Assembly (NCBI RefSeq): GCF_016798245.1
Contig: NZ_JAEUZA010000001.1
Coordinates: forward strand, 356,221 to 420,220
DNA from: Alkalicoccobacillus gibsonii
Lineage (GTDB): Bacteria; Bacillota; Bacilli; Bacillales; Bacillaceae_D
Direction: 5' to 3'
DNA: 64,000 nucleotides
The notes beneath the pieces were generated by a model. That model made no database searches and had not been told where the DNA came from. It was given only the letters and a program-made list of their open reading frames with translations. Below are positions 7,914-16,048 of the stretch, piece by piece. The translations under genes and the position numbers were made by a program. The first letter of the stretch is position 1. The number at the start of each line of letters is the position of its first letter.

Positions 7914-8060
7914 ATGGATCCCTCAAGTAAACAAGTCTACGATAAGTTATCAGATCTTTTAGAAAACCTTAAATTTGGTTCAGTAACTATCTTTGTCCAG
8001 GACGGGAAAGTCGTTCAAATGGAAAAAAACGAAAAAGTAAGGGTGGAAAAAGCAAAATAA
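7914..8060 (+). CDS. YezD-family small protein (DUF2292)
   Basis: This 48-residue protein is encoded with a strong AAGGAGG. The core LENLKFGSVTIFVQDGKVVQ is the DUF2292/YezD signature (a small beta-rich, possibly nucleic-acid-binding unit). Such genes are frequently first in sulfur-assimilation operons. Here it sits 13 nt before cysH, so a role in that pathway is plausible but unproved. Confidence 0.85.
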   Translation: MDPSSKQVYDKLSDLLENLKFGSVTIFVQDGKVVQMEKNEKVRVEKAK

Positions 8061-8073
8061 TAAGGAGGAGAAG

Positions 8074-8787
8074 ATGTCTAAACTCGTACTCTATGAAAAT
8101 ACCGATGTAGAAGCGTTTAAGCAGCTTAATCACTCATTAGCTCGCCTAGACACCTTGGATATATTACGTTGGGCTTTTGACATGTATGGCGATGAACTTG
8201 TGTATGCCTGTAGTTTCGGGGCGGAAAGTATGGTACTGATTGATCTTATAAGTAAGATACAACCAAACGCCCACATCTTATTTTTAGACACAGATTTTCA
8301 TTTCCTAGAGACTTATTCACTCATAAAAGAAGTTCAAGCGAAATATCCAGACTTGAGGATAGAATTAGAGAAACCAGGACTCACTCCTGAAGAGCAAGCG
8401 GAGATTCATGGAGAGAAGCTTTGGGAAACAAATCCTGACCTTTGCTGTAAAATTCGTAAGCTTGATCCATTAGATAGTAAGCTGAGTCAAAAAGCGGCAT
8501 GGATCTCAGGTTTAAGAAGAGAGCAATCACCTACAAGAGCGAACACTGAATATGTCAACCAAGACAATCGATTTAAATCGGTCAAAGTCTGCCCTTTGAT
8601 TCATTGGAAGGAAGACGAGATCTGGATGTACATTAAGCTTCATAAGCTTCCTTACAACTCGTTACATGATCATAACTATCCAAGTATTGGCTGTACTCAT
8701 TGTACAAAGCCTGTTGCAGAGGGTGAAGACAGTCGTAGTGGAAGATGGTCAAGCACAGATAAAACGGAATGCGGATTACATCAATAA
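8074..8787 (+). CDS. cysH: phosphoadenylyl/adenylyl-sulfate reductase (thioredoxin)
   Basis: This 237-residue enzyme reduces (phospho)adenylyl sulfate to sulfite with thioredoxin. The PP-loop-type region ([16 protein letters not shown], then [13 protein letters not shown]) and the substrate motif [14 protein letters not shown] are present. Paired cysteines CC at 124-125 and CTHC at 207-210 are the [4Fe-4S] ligands of the APS-reductase type, so APS may be used directly. The C-terminal ECGLH carries the catalytic Cys. It is in an operon with sat and cysC; the spacing to sat is 13 nt. Confidence 0.95.
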   Translation: MSKLVLYENTDVEAFKQLNHSLARLDTLDILRWAFDMYGDELVYACSFGAESMVLIDLISKIQPNAHILFLDTDFHFLETYSLIKEVQAKYPDLRIELEKPGLTPEEQAEIHGEKLWETNPDLCCKIRKLDPLDSKLSQKAAWISGLRREQSPTRANTEYVNQDNRFKSVKVCPLIHWKEDEIWMYIKLHKLPYNSLHDHNYPSIGCTHCTKPVAEGEDSRSGRWSSTDKTECGLHQ

Positions 8788-8800
8788 AGGAGAGAGTAAT

Positions 8801-9946
8801 ATGACGTCAATTTCAGCGCACGGGGGAGAATTGGTTAATCGGTATCAAGCGGATTATGATCTATCTAAGGCAAAAAAGGAAATTGAGCTCGATTCTTTTG
8901 CCTTATCTGATTTAGAGTTAATTGCAATTGGCGGGTTTAGTCCTTTGACTGGCTTTCTAAATGAAGCGGACTATCGTTCGGTTGTCTCTTCAATGAGACT
9001 TACAGACGGAACGGTTTGGAGTATTCCAATTACGCTGCCTGTTACAGAGGAAACAGCTGCTACACTCACTGCTGGGGAAGAAGCAAAATTGATCTTCAAC
9101 GGCGAAGTGTATGGAGCGATTACCATTTCAGAATGGTATACACCTGATAAAGAATTTGAAGCAGAACAGGTATATCGTACAAATGATCCAGCTCATCCTG
9201 GTGTAAAGAAATTGTATGAGCGTCCACCTGTCTATGTAGCAGGATCAATTATTCTAACGAAACGACTAGATAAAGGAAGATTTGAGAGCTATCATGTCGA
9301 TCCTGCAGATACAAGAGCCAGTTTCCGAGAGAAGGGTTGGAGCACGATTGTTGGTTTCCAAACACGTAATCCAGTTCACAGGGCACATGAGTATATTCAG
9401 AAATCGGCACTTGAGATCGTTGATGGGTTATTATTAAATCCACTTGTTGGTGAAACAAAATCAGATGATATTCCTGCCGATGTCAGGATGGAGAGCTACG
9501 AGGTTCTCCTAGATCATTATTACCCAAAAGACCGAGTATCCCTAGCTGTTTTTCCGGCGGCGATGAGATATGCAGGACCAAGAGAAGCGATTTTCCACGC
9601 GTTGGTTCGAAAAAATTACGGATGCACCCATTTTATTGTAGGTAGAGACCACGCTGGTGTGGGTGATTATTATGGAACGTATGATGCTCAACGAATCTTT
9701 GATCAGTTTACGGAAGAAGATCTTGGAATTCGTCCATTGTTCTTTGAACATAGCTTTTATTGCAAGGCTTGCGGAAACATGGCTTCAACAAAAACATGTC
9801 CACATGATGCAGATGACCGAGTGATTCTATCTGGTACAAAAGTTAGAGAAATGCTTACGAATGGAGAAGTTCCACCTGTAGAGTTCAGTCGTAAAGAAGT
9901 TGTAGAAGTTCTTATTCGTGGTATGCAGAAGGTGAGCGTGTCATGA
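8801..9946 (+). CDS. sat: sulfate adenylyltransferase (ATP sulfurylase)
   Basis: This 381-residue enzyme makes APS from sulfate and [18 protein letters not shown] carries the conserved (Q)xRN and HxxH nucleotide-binding elements. [12 protein letters not shown] and the zinc-ribbon [15 protein letters not shown] are present. The ATG at 8801 follows AAAGGAGAG; the longer frame overlaps cysH and is spurious. Its last 4 nt overlap cysC. Confidence 0.96.
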   Translation: MTSISAHGGELVNRYQADYDLSKAKKEIELDSFALSDLELIAIGGFSPLTGFLNEADYRSVVSSMRLTDGTVWSIPITLPVTEETAATLTAGEEAKLIFNGEVYGAITISEWYTPDKEFEAEQVYRTNDPAHPGVKKLYERPPVYVAGSIILTKRLDKGRFESYHVDPADTRASFREKGWSTIVGFQTRNPVHRAHEYIQKSALEIVDGLLLNPLVGETKSDDIPADVRMESYEVLLDHYYPKDRVSLAVFPAAMRYAGPREAIFHALVRKNYGCTHFIVGRDHAGVGDYYGTYDAQRIFDQFTEEDLGIRPLFFEHSFYCKACGNMASTKTCPHDADDRVILSGTKVREMLTNGEVPPVEFSRKEVVEVLIRGMQKVSVS

Positions 9947-10545
9947 CGAACACAACTTCAAACTTATACTGGCATCAAGCTGAGGTTACAAAGGAGAAAC
10001 GTCAAGCACTTAAAGGACATAAGAGTGCAGTTATTTGGTTTACTGGTTTATCTGGAGCTGGTAAATCAACCATTGCTAATGCATTGGAGCAACGGCTACT
10101 CCAAGAAGAAAAACATTCATATCTTCTGGATGGAGACAACATCCGATTAGGCTTAAATAAAGGGCTAGGATTTTCAGATGAGGATCGTAAAGAAAACATT
10201 CGCAGAATTGGAGAAGTAGCCAAGCTATTTGTTGACGCGGGAGTACTTGTTTCAACTGCATTTATTTCTCCTTTTAAGGAAGATCGTCAAGTCGTACGCT
10301 CGTTGCTTGGGGAACATGAATTTATTGAAGTGTATGTACGCTGTTCGCTTGAAGAATGTGAGAAAAGAGATCCAAAGGGTTTATATAAAAAAGCGAGAGA
10401 AGGCGTTATTCCTGAGTTTACAGGAATTAGTTCACCATATGAAGAACCGAATCACCCAGAGCTTATTTTAGATTCTGATAAAGAACCTGTAGAAAACCTT
10501 GTTGAAAAGGTTATCGCGTATCTTAAATCGAATAATTTAATATAA
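9943..10545 (+). CDS. cysC: adenylylsulfate kinase
   Basis: This 200-residue APS kinase has Walker [10 protein letters not shown], the [16 protein letters not shown] substrate motif and the lid segment ([20 protein letters not shown]). It makes PAPS. The ATGA overlap with sat gives translational coupling. With CysH showing APS-reductase cysteines, PAPS may serve both reduction and sulfotransfer. Confidence 0.96.
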   Translation: MTNTTSNLYWHQAEVTKEKRQALKGHKSAVIWFTGLSGAGKSTIANALEQRLLQEEKHSYLLDGDNIRLGLNKGLGFSDEDRKENIRRIGEVAKLFVDAGVLVSTAFISPFKEDRQVVRSLLGEHEFIEVYVRCSLEECEKRDPKGLYKKAREGVIPEFTGISSPYEEPNHPELILDSDKEPVENLVEKVIAYLKSNNLI

Positions 10546-10812
10546 AAAGAGGGCAGAATATAACATTAATGTTGAGAGTCAAACATGAATATAGCAAATA
10601 ATCCGCTACAGGAGAATCCCTCGCTTTCCACGGGAACGGCCTCAGCCCCTTTCGCGGAAAAAGCGCCGCTACAGTGTCTTCACCACGTTCTGTTCCGTAG
10701 GAGTCTCGGGTTCTCCCTCCGCTTGTTCAAATAAAATCGCGAAAGGCGAATGATCCTGCAATCGAATCATTCGCCTTTTTAAATTTATTTTTAGTTATGT
10801 TCCAGCCTCTTC
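10546..10812. repeat. MITE-like intergenic repeat, copy A
   Basis: This 267-bp element is bounded by imperfect terminal inverted repeats: left AAAGAGGGCAGAATATAAC (10546-10564) and right, reverse-complemented, GAAGAGGCTGGAACATAAC (10812-10794), 14 of 19 identical. About 55 internal nt (from ATAATCCGCTACAGGAGAAT to CAGCCCCTTTCGCG) recur at 63350-63406. It carries a strong terminator and no coding frame. It begins directly after the cysC stop and ends 5 nt before the convergent subtilase gene. Confidence 0.75.
10742..10780. terminator. bidirectional terminator carried by repeat copy A
   Basis: AAAGGCGAATGAT (10742-10754) pairs perfectly with ATCATTCGCCTTT (10766-10778), with T runs on both sides. 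Confidence 0.85.
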
Positions 10813-10816
10813 TTTG

Positions 10817-12577
10817 CTATTGTTTGGCTTGTTTGATGGCTGCATTTGCGTTAATTTCGCCATACCCGTAGTACTGATCGACTCCAGGAGCACCTAAGTC
10901 TGTTGCTGTATCCCTTACGATGTCATAAACTTCATCATTTGATAATGAGGGGTTGACGGAACGAATGAGCGCACACAGACCAGCAACGTGAGGACTTGCC
11001 ATCGATGTACCAGACATCACCACATATTGATCGTCGAGAAACAAACTCGGGATGCTAGTGCCAGGAGCTGCAATATCAACATGATCGCCGTAGTTAGAAT
11101 AAAAGGCTCGATCTTTTGATTCATCTAAAGCAGCGACGGTTAAAACTTCAGGATAAGCAGCCGGATACATAGCATCACCAACATTGTCATTACCTGATGC
11201 TGTTACAATGACAACGTCTTTTTCGTAGGCATAGCGTATGGCATCATAAAGAACCTTAGAATCGTGATAATCACCGAGGCTCATATTCACGACGTCAGCC
11301 CCGTTATCAACGGCCCAGTACAGTCCTTTCGCTACGGCGTAAGAAGAACCTTCGCCATTTTCATCCAATACTTTAATTGGTAGGATCTTACTGTTCCATG
11401 ACACGCCAGCAATACCGTCTTGATTATCGGTAACAGCAGCAGCGATTCCTGAAACATGGGTTCCATGACCATGTTGATCGGTTGCATCTTCAGTGTCATC
11501 AATTGCATTATAGCCTTTTTCTGATTTATTCTTTAATTCAACATGGTTTGGATCGATACCTGTATCAATGATGGCAATCGTGACACCTGAACCATCTGTA
11601 TCGTTCCATGCTTTTTCTAGGTCAAGCTGTTTTAAATTCCATTGATAAGGCTCAAAAAATTCATCGTTTGGAATCGCATCTTGTTTGGCAAAACGATAAT
11701 CGGGCTCTGCGTAAATCACGTAAGGACTACCCTCTAACTGATTTAACAATTGTTCAGAGCTTGTATCTTTTTTCTCAACTAAATAAAAGGGTTCGTTTGT
11801 TTCAATGATCGTAAGCTGATCATTTGCTTCAAAGAACTTTTTAGCATCATTCGCAGACTTTAGCTTAACAATTGCTCGGCTTTCATGGAAATGTTCTGCT
11901 GCCTTCATAGGCTTTTGGTCCTCTGAATGAACAACGATTTTCCAGCCAAGCTCTGAAACGGTTTCGACGTGCTGACCTGCTGGGACATCATCCATCGTTT
12001 TCCACTCAACATCGGTGTTTTCGCTTGAAGCAAAGAAGTTTCCACCTGCATCAGCTACAGAAGCAATATCTTTTATAAAAGATTGAACAAAGGTGAGATC
12101 TACTTCTCCAATAATCATGGAACCATCTTCAAGTGTTTTACCTAGGAGCATATATTGGCTACCGTTTCGTTCATATGGATCTGAATACTTATGATCTCCT
12201 GTAGAATTGTCAAATTTACGAACATCTGGATTGCCTTGAAATCCTGCGCTCTCGAGAACCTGATCATCTTTCATTCGTGCAAATCCTGTGATATGAGGAT
12301 GTTCATTCAGTTCGTTTTGAAAAGAAGCAGTTGACATGGACGAAGAATCGGCCCAAGATTCAAGTTGTTGGTTGATTTGTTGAATAAACAGCGAGGTTGT
12401 TTGTTTTAAGTCACTGGCTAACAATCGATCCATCGAATGAACATCGTATTGTTGTTTTACGGAGACACCTTGGTAATCTGTTGCTTCATCCGTAGGGAAT
12501 GTATAACTTGCTGCGACCACTACGAGGGCACATGCTGCAATAATGAGAAGCGGTTTGATAAATCGTTTAACATTCAT
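10817..12577 (-). CDS. membrane-anchored subtilisin-like serine protease (S8)
   Basis: This 586-residue protein has an uncleaved-looking N-terminal membrane anchor at 8-26. An extracytoplasmic region of about 200 residues follows, with sensor-like features. An I9-type propeptide/inhibitor-like segment (about 233-293) precedes the S8 catalytic domain. The triad is visible: D338 (AIIDTGID), H371 (HGHGTHVSG), S525 (GTSMASPH), with oxyanion N463. It lies outside the membrane, so it probably processes or degrades envelope proteins. The N-terminal region is unusual for the family. The start has AAAGGGG. Confidence 0.88.
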   Translation of the reverse strand: MNVKRFIKPLLIIAACALVVVAASYTFPTDEATDYQGVSVKQQYDVHSMDRLLASDLKQTTSLFIQQINQQLESWADSSSMSTASFQNELNEHPHITGFARMKDDQVLESAGFQGNPDVRKFDNSTGDHKYSDPYERNGSQYMLLGKTLEDGSMIIGEVDLTFVQSFIKDIASVADAGGNFFASSENTDVEWKTMDDVPAGQHVETVSELGWKIVVHSEDQKPMKAAEHFHESRAIVKLKSANDAKKFFEANDQLTIIETNEPFYLVEKKDTSSEQLLNQLEGSPYVIYAEPDYRFAKQDAIPNDEFFEPYQWNLKQLDLEKAWNDTDGSGVTIAIIDTGIDPNHVELKNKSEKGYNAIDDTEDATDQHGHGTHVSGIAAAVTDNQDGIAGVSWNSKILPIKVLDENGEGSSYAVAKGLYWAVDNGADVVNMSLGDYHDSKVLYDAIRYAYEKDVVIVTASGNDNVGDAMYPAAYPEVLTVAALDESKDRAFYSNYGDHVDIAAPGTSIPSLFLDDQYVVMSGTSMASPHVAGLCALIRSVNPSLSNDEVYDIVRDTATDLGAPGVDQYYGYGEINANAAIKQAKQ

Positions 12578-12675
12578 GTGATTACTTACCCCTTTGTCCT
12601 GTCAAAAATTGAATAGACCTTAATAATTGGTAGTATGACTCGAAGTACATATATAAATCATGGAATAAATAGGCA

Positions 12676-12705
12676 CAAAAAAAACAGGAAGCTCTATGCT
12701 CCCTG
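12676..12705 (-). terminator. terminator of tnrA
   Basis: On the minus strand, CAGGGAGC pairs with GCTTCCTG (one G-T) and is followed by an unbroken T run. Confidence 0.8.
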
Positions 12706-12719
12706 CTTACGACTACCTC

Positions 12720-13022
12720 TTATTTACGAATATTAAATGCGGCATTGATCTGGCCTCGAAGCATCCGTTCACGTACTTCTTGCTTCTTGATTGCTTTTTG
12801 TTCCATTTTTCTGATTTCGAACGTTTGCATCCCGTCTTCCATTTTGTTTGCAATATCAATTAAGCGTTCAACATCAAGAAATGAGTATTTACGTGTACCA
12901 CCCTTTGAACGTTCAGGAAACAATAATTTTCGCTCTTCATAATAACGAATTTTTCGTTCAGATAAACCAGTTAGTTCGCTCACTATCCCAATGGTGATGA
13001 CTTTTTTATCTTTATAAGACAA
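12720..13022 (-). CDS. tnrA: nitrogen regulator TnrA (MerR family)
   Basis: This 100-residue regulator contains the MerR-type winged helix ([20 protein letters not shown], then [12 protein letters not shown]) and matches TnrA through SYKDKKV and [11 protein letters not shown] at the C-terminus, the part that contacts glutamine synthetase. It activates or represses nitrogen genes when glutamine is scarce. A TTG at 13022, spaced from GAGGTGG, reproduces the SYKDKK start; a GTG at 13046 lacks a ribosome site. Two matching 17-bp boxes occur in this window. Confidence 0.9.
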   Translation of the reverse strand: MSYKDKKVITIGIVSELTGLSERKIRYYEERKLLFPERSKGGTRKYSFLDVERLIDIANKMEDGMQTFEIRKMEQKAIKKQEVRERMLRGQINAAFNIRK

Positions 13023-13061
13023 CTGTTCCACCTCACTAAAAATCACTGCAACCAGTTTCTT

Positions 13062-13078
13062 TGTAATAATATATCACA
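13062..13078. promoter_or_regulatory. TnrA box (perfect consensus) between tnrA and the siroheme operon
   Basis: Read on the minus strand, TGTGATATATTATTACA fits every position of TGTNANAWWWTMTNACA. Its centre (13070) is 50 bp upstream of the start expected from a GATAAT -10 at 13108-13113 on the plus strand, the activation spacing known for TnrA. Confidence 0.75.
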
Positions 13079-13107
13079 ATCAATTTTGATTGTCTGACAC
13101 TATGGAA

Positions 13108-13142
13108 GATAATCTTACATTTTATAATGGGAATACTTTCCC
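13108..13142 (+). promoter_or_regulatory. promoter region of the siroheme operon
   Basis: Two -10 candidates are present: GATAAT (13108-13113) and TATAAT (13123-13128). A small palindrome GGGAA-TACT-TTCCC (13129-13142) follows and could be an operator. A second inverted repeat, ACAATCAA/TTGATTGT (13076-13093), lies upstream and overlaps the TnrA box by 3 nt. Confidence 0.5.
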
Positions 13143-13178
13143 AATCGGAAGAACGTGTTTAAAGAAGGAGAGACTCTC

Positions 13179-14627
13179 ATGCAAAATAAAGGTTTCGTTT
13201 CATTTGTTGGTGCAGGTCCTGGAGATGCTGGTCTTCTAACCGTAAAAGCTTTAGAGCGACTAAAGAAAGCTGATGTCATTTTATATGATCGACTTGTGAA
13301 TCCAGTGCTGCTAGAACATTGTCAACCCCTTGCTCAATTAGTTTATTGCGGAAAGCTTCCCGATAGACATTTAATTAGACAGGAATCTATTAATGAATTA
13401 CTTGTTACCTACGCAAGTGAGGGGAAACGGGTTGTTAGATTAAAAGGGGGTGATCCGGGAGTATTCGGACGAGTGGGGGAAGAAGCCCAAGCGCTCGAAC
13501 CTTATCATATTCCGTATGAAATCATTCCAGGTATTACTTCCGGTATTGGAGCTCCGTTATATGCTGGAATCCCGGTGACCTATCGAAATGTTAGTACTTC
13601 TTTTGCGGTTGTCACAGGGCATAATCAAACGGGAACATCAACGATTGATTGGCAGGCTCTAGCAAATGGAGTGGATACGCTTGCTTTTTATATGGGTGTA
13701 AAGAAATTAGATGAGATTACGTCGAATTTAATGATTCACGGACGAAGCGCTAATCAACCTGTGAAGGTAATCCAATGGGGGACGCTTGGAAAGCAGCGTA
13801 CAGTCACGGGTACTCTCTCAACCATCGTACAAAAAATAAAGGAGGAGAAGGTTTCAAATCCTGCCATTACATTAGTTGGTGATGTCGCGGGAATTGGTGA
13901 AGGAAAGATAAGCTGGTTTGAGTCTAAACCTTTGTTTAATACACATGTACTAATTGCTCGAAGTTCTCATCATGAAAGCAGGGGTGCGGAGCAGTTACGC
14001 TTGCTTGGATCAGATGTTTTTGAATATCCAAGATGGCAGTTAAAAGAAAGCGAATTTCCTGCTTCGTTTAACTTTTCAAATGTTGACCAAATTCAGTTTG
14101 AAACCGTTGAAGCTGTGGAATGGTTTTTTGATTGGTTGTTCAGTTTGCGTTTTGATATGAGAGAAATCCGAGCAGATGTATATGCAAACACAAGGACAGG
14201 AATAGAAGCATTGGCGAAGCGAGGGATTCAACTAAGTCCTAGGAAGTGGAACCCAGATCGTCCGTCTCTCATCCTTGGTCAAACCGAGCCTGTTGAGGTA
14301 AACTTAAATCATCAGTTTATTTGCACGCATCAAAAAAAGCCTTACTCGCAATCTAATCAAACACTTCTTCGTTTAAATGATGAAGAAAGAATTGAAATAC
14401 TTGTCATACCAAACGCTAAATCAGTGGAAAGTTTAGTTCGAGGAGCTAAGGAACTTGGATTAACTCCGGAAGAGTGGAGTTCAAAGGTTCAAGTCGTTTG
14501 CTTTGGACAAGCATCAGAAGCAGTAGCTAAAAAAGCTGGTTTTTCAATTACTCATACATTAAATGATCCAAGCTGGGACGTGTTAACAGATTGGTTATTG
14601 GAACAGAAAAGGAGCTGGACAACGTGA
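13179..14627 (+). CDS. cobA: uroporphyrinogen-III C-methyltransferase fused to HemD-like domain
   Basis: In this 482-residue protein, residues 1-245 are a SUMT (GAGPGDAGLLTVKALERL, YDRLV, VRLKGGDPGVFGR, PGITSG). This enzyme methylates uroporphyrinogen III twice to precorrin-2. Residues about 255-480 look like a divergent uroporphyrinogen-III synthase (VLIARSSHHESRGAEQLRLL at its start). B. subtilis YlnD has only the first part, so this is a fusion. The HemD-like half is poorly conserved and may not be active. The ATG at 13179 has AAGGAG upstream. It is first gene of the siroheme operon and overlaps sirB by 4 nt. Confidence 0.88.
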   Translation: MQNKGFVSFVGAGPGDAGLLTVKALERLKKADVILYDRLVNPVLLEHCQPLAQLVYCGKLPDRHLIRQESINELLVTYASEGKRVVRLKGGDPGVFGRVGEEAQALEPYHIPYEIIPGITSGIGAPLYAGIPVTYRNVSTSFAVVTGHNQTGTSTIDWQALANGVDTLAFYMGVKKLDEITSNLMIHGRSANQPVKVIQWGTLGKQRTVTGTLSTIVQKIKEEKVSNPAITLVGDVAGIGEGKISWFESKPLFNTHVLIARSSHHESRGAEQLRLLGSDVFEYPRWQLKESEFPASFNFSNVDQIQFETVEAVEWFFDWLFSLRFDMREIRADVYANTRTGIEALAKRGIQLSPRKWNPDRPSLILGQTEPVEVNLNHQFICTHQKKPYSQSNQTLLRLNDEERIEILVIPNAKSVESLVRGAKELGLTPEEWSSKVQVVCFGQASEAVAKKAGFSITHTLNDPSWDVLTDWLLEQKRSWTT

Positions 14628-15400
14628 AAACAGCTATCTTATATGTTGGTCATGGCAGTAGAGTAGAAGCAGGAAATCAAGAGCTTTTATCCTTTATTGA
14701 AAAAACAAAAACACAGTTTCCGGATGTGCCGATTCAAGAAACAGGATTTATTGAGCTTACCTCTCCAACGATAGTTGAAGCTGTCCGATCCTGTGTGGAC
14801 CAGGGAGCAACCCATATTGCTGTTGTACCCGTTTTACTACTAACGGCCCAGCATGCTAAAGAAGACATTCCTGAAGAAATTGAAAAGGCTAAGAAACAGT
14901 TTCCCCATGTTCACTTTGCGTACGGAAAGCCATTCGGAATTGAACCAACCATTATTGATTTAATTAAACAAAGAGTTGAAGAAGCGGGATTAAAGTCCAT
15001 TAACCACCGCCCCGCATTTGAAGATCGTGAAGAAGTTACGCTTGTTCTTGTGGGAAGAGGAAGTAGCGACCCTGAACAAACAAGTGATCTTTTTAAAATT
15101 GCGCGATTGGCTTGGGAACAAACGCCTATCAAAGATGTAGAGGTATGTTTCATTGCGGCCACCCATCCAACTGTTGACGAAGGGCTAGAAAAAGCTGCTC
15201 GTCTTAAAGCAGACACCATATATGTTATACCGTACTTACTTTTTACAGGGGTATTAATGAAAGGCTTAGAAAAACAACTAGCAGCATTAAATCAACGCTC
15301 CGATAAAACATTTATCTTAGGTGATTACCTAGGGTTTGATGATCAACTTATTGAAGTACTTAAGAAACGAACAGTTGAGGTACTGGCGAAACTGGGGTGA
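14624..15400 (+). CDS. sirB: sirohydrochlorin ferrochelatase (CbiX/SirB type)
   Basis: This 258-residue protein has two tandem CbiX-like halves. The N-terminal half has YVGHGSR with the metal-binding His and a second His in LLTAQHAKEDIP. The C-terminal half carries LVLVGRGSSDPE. It inserts Fe(II) into sirohydrochlorin to give siroheme for sulfite and nitrite reductases. It starts at a GTG that overlaps the cobA stop (GTGA) and is preceded by AAAAGGAG. Confidence 0.9.
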   Translation: MKTAILYVGHGSRVEAGNQELLSFIEKTKTQFPDVPIQETGFIELTSPTIVEAVRSCVDQGATHIAVVPVLLLTAQHAKEDIPEEIEKAKKQFPHVHFAYGKPFGIEPTIIDLIKQRVEEAGLKSINHRPAFEDREEVTLVLVGRGSSDPEQTSDLFKIARLAWEQTPIKDVEVCFIAATHPTVDEGLEKAARLKADTIYVIPYLLFTGVLMKGLEKQLAALNQRSDKTFILGDYLGFDDQLIEVLKKRTVEVLAKLG

Positions 15401-15405
15401 AATAA

Positions 15406-16026
15406 ATGCCTGATCGAATTCCTTTGATGGTGAATGTACGTGAGAGGTCCGTTACGTGTGTAGGTGGGGGAAAGGTAGCAGCGAAACGCATCCCTATCTT
15501 AATAGAGGGTGGAGCAACTGTAACAATCATTTCTCCAACGCTTCATGAGAACCTACTCAGCTTACTACCAGATGTCGTTTGGGAAAAGCGAAAAATGACT
15601 CAGGCGGAGACGTTCACAAGTGATATTTTATTTATTTCAACAGATGATTCATTGTTAAATGATGAACTTATTGCGAGATCAGCTAAGGGGCAGTGGATCT
15701 ACGCGGCGCATGATGCGAAGAAGAGTGACTTTCATTTTCCTGCCGTATTAGAAGAGCCTCCTGTTTGTTTAAGCATTCACACTGGAGGTGCGTACCCGGC
15801 GTATCTACCTAAAATAAAATCCATTCTCAGCAAAGCATTACATGAGGCAAATGTGCATAATGATCTCAAGATATTAGCAGAAGTTCGCCAAATGGTTTTA
15901 AATCATCCATCGCTTTCTAGAGAGCAACGAACAGAGCTTTTACGGGCATGTGCAACGGATGCTTTTTTACAGCATCCAGAAAAAGATCAGCTTCTTATGA
16001 GATGGATCCACGAAAAAAGCGTTTAG
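15406..16026 (+). CDS. sirC: precorrin-2 dehydrogenase (SirC/YlnF)
   Basis: This 206-residue protein has an N-terminal Rossmann motif (VTCVGGGKVAAKRIPILIEG) and a segment typical of siroheme synthase (CVGGG-type NAD binding, then SIHTGGAYPAYLPKIKSIL). It oxidises precorrin-2 to sirohydrochlorin. It sits 5 nt after sirB. Together the three genes convert uroporphyrinogen III to siroheme. Confidence 0.92.
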   Translation: MPDRIPLMVNVRERSVTCVGGGKVAAKRIPILIEGGATVTIISPTLHENLLSLLPDVVWEKRKMTQAETFTSDILFISTDDSLLNDELIARSAKGQWIYAAHDAKKSDFHFPAVLEEPPVCLSIHTGGAYPAYLPKIKSILSKALHEANVHNDLKILAEVRQMVLNHPSLSREQRTELLRACATDAFLQHPEKDQLLMRWIHEKSV

Positions 16027-16047
16027 GCAGGAGCCTAAACGCTTTTT
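16014..16047. terminator. bidirectional terminator sirC / folE2
   Basis: A perfect 15-bp stem is formed by AAAAAGCGTTTAGGC and its complement around AGGA. It includes the sirC stop codon and ends 1 nt before the folE2 stop. Confidence 0.92.
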
Positions 16048-16048
16048 A

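Noticed and set aside
13076-13093. ACAATCAA/TTGATTGT palindrome as the TnrA site
   Set aside because: It does not fit the TnrA consensus; the true 17-bp match overlaps its edge at 13062-13078. It may still be bound by another regulator.
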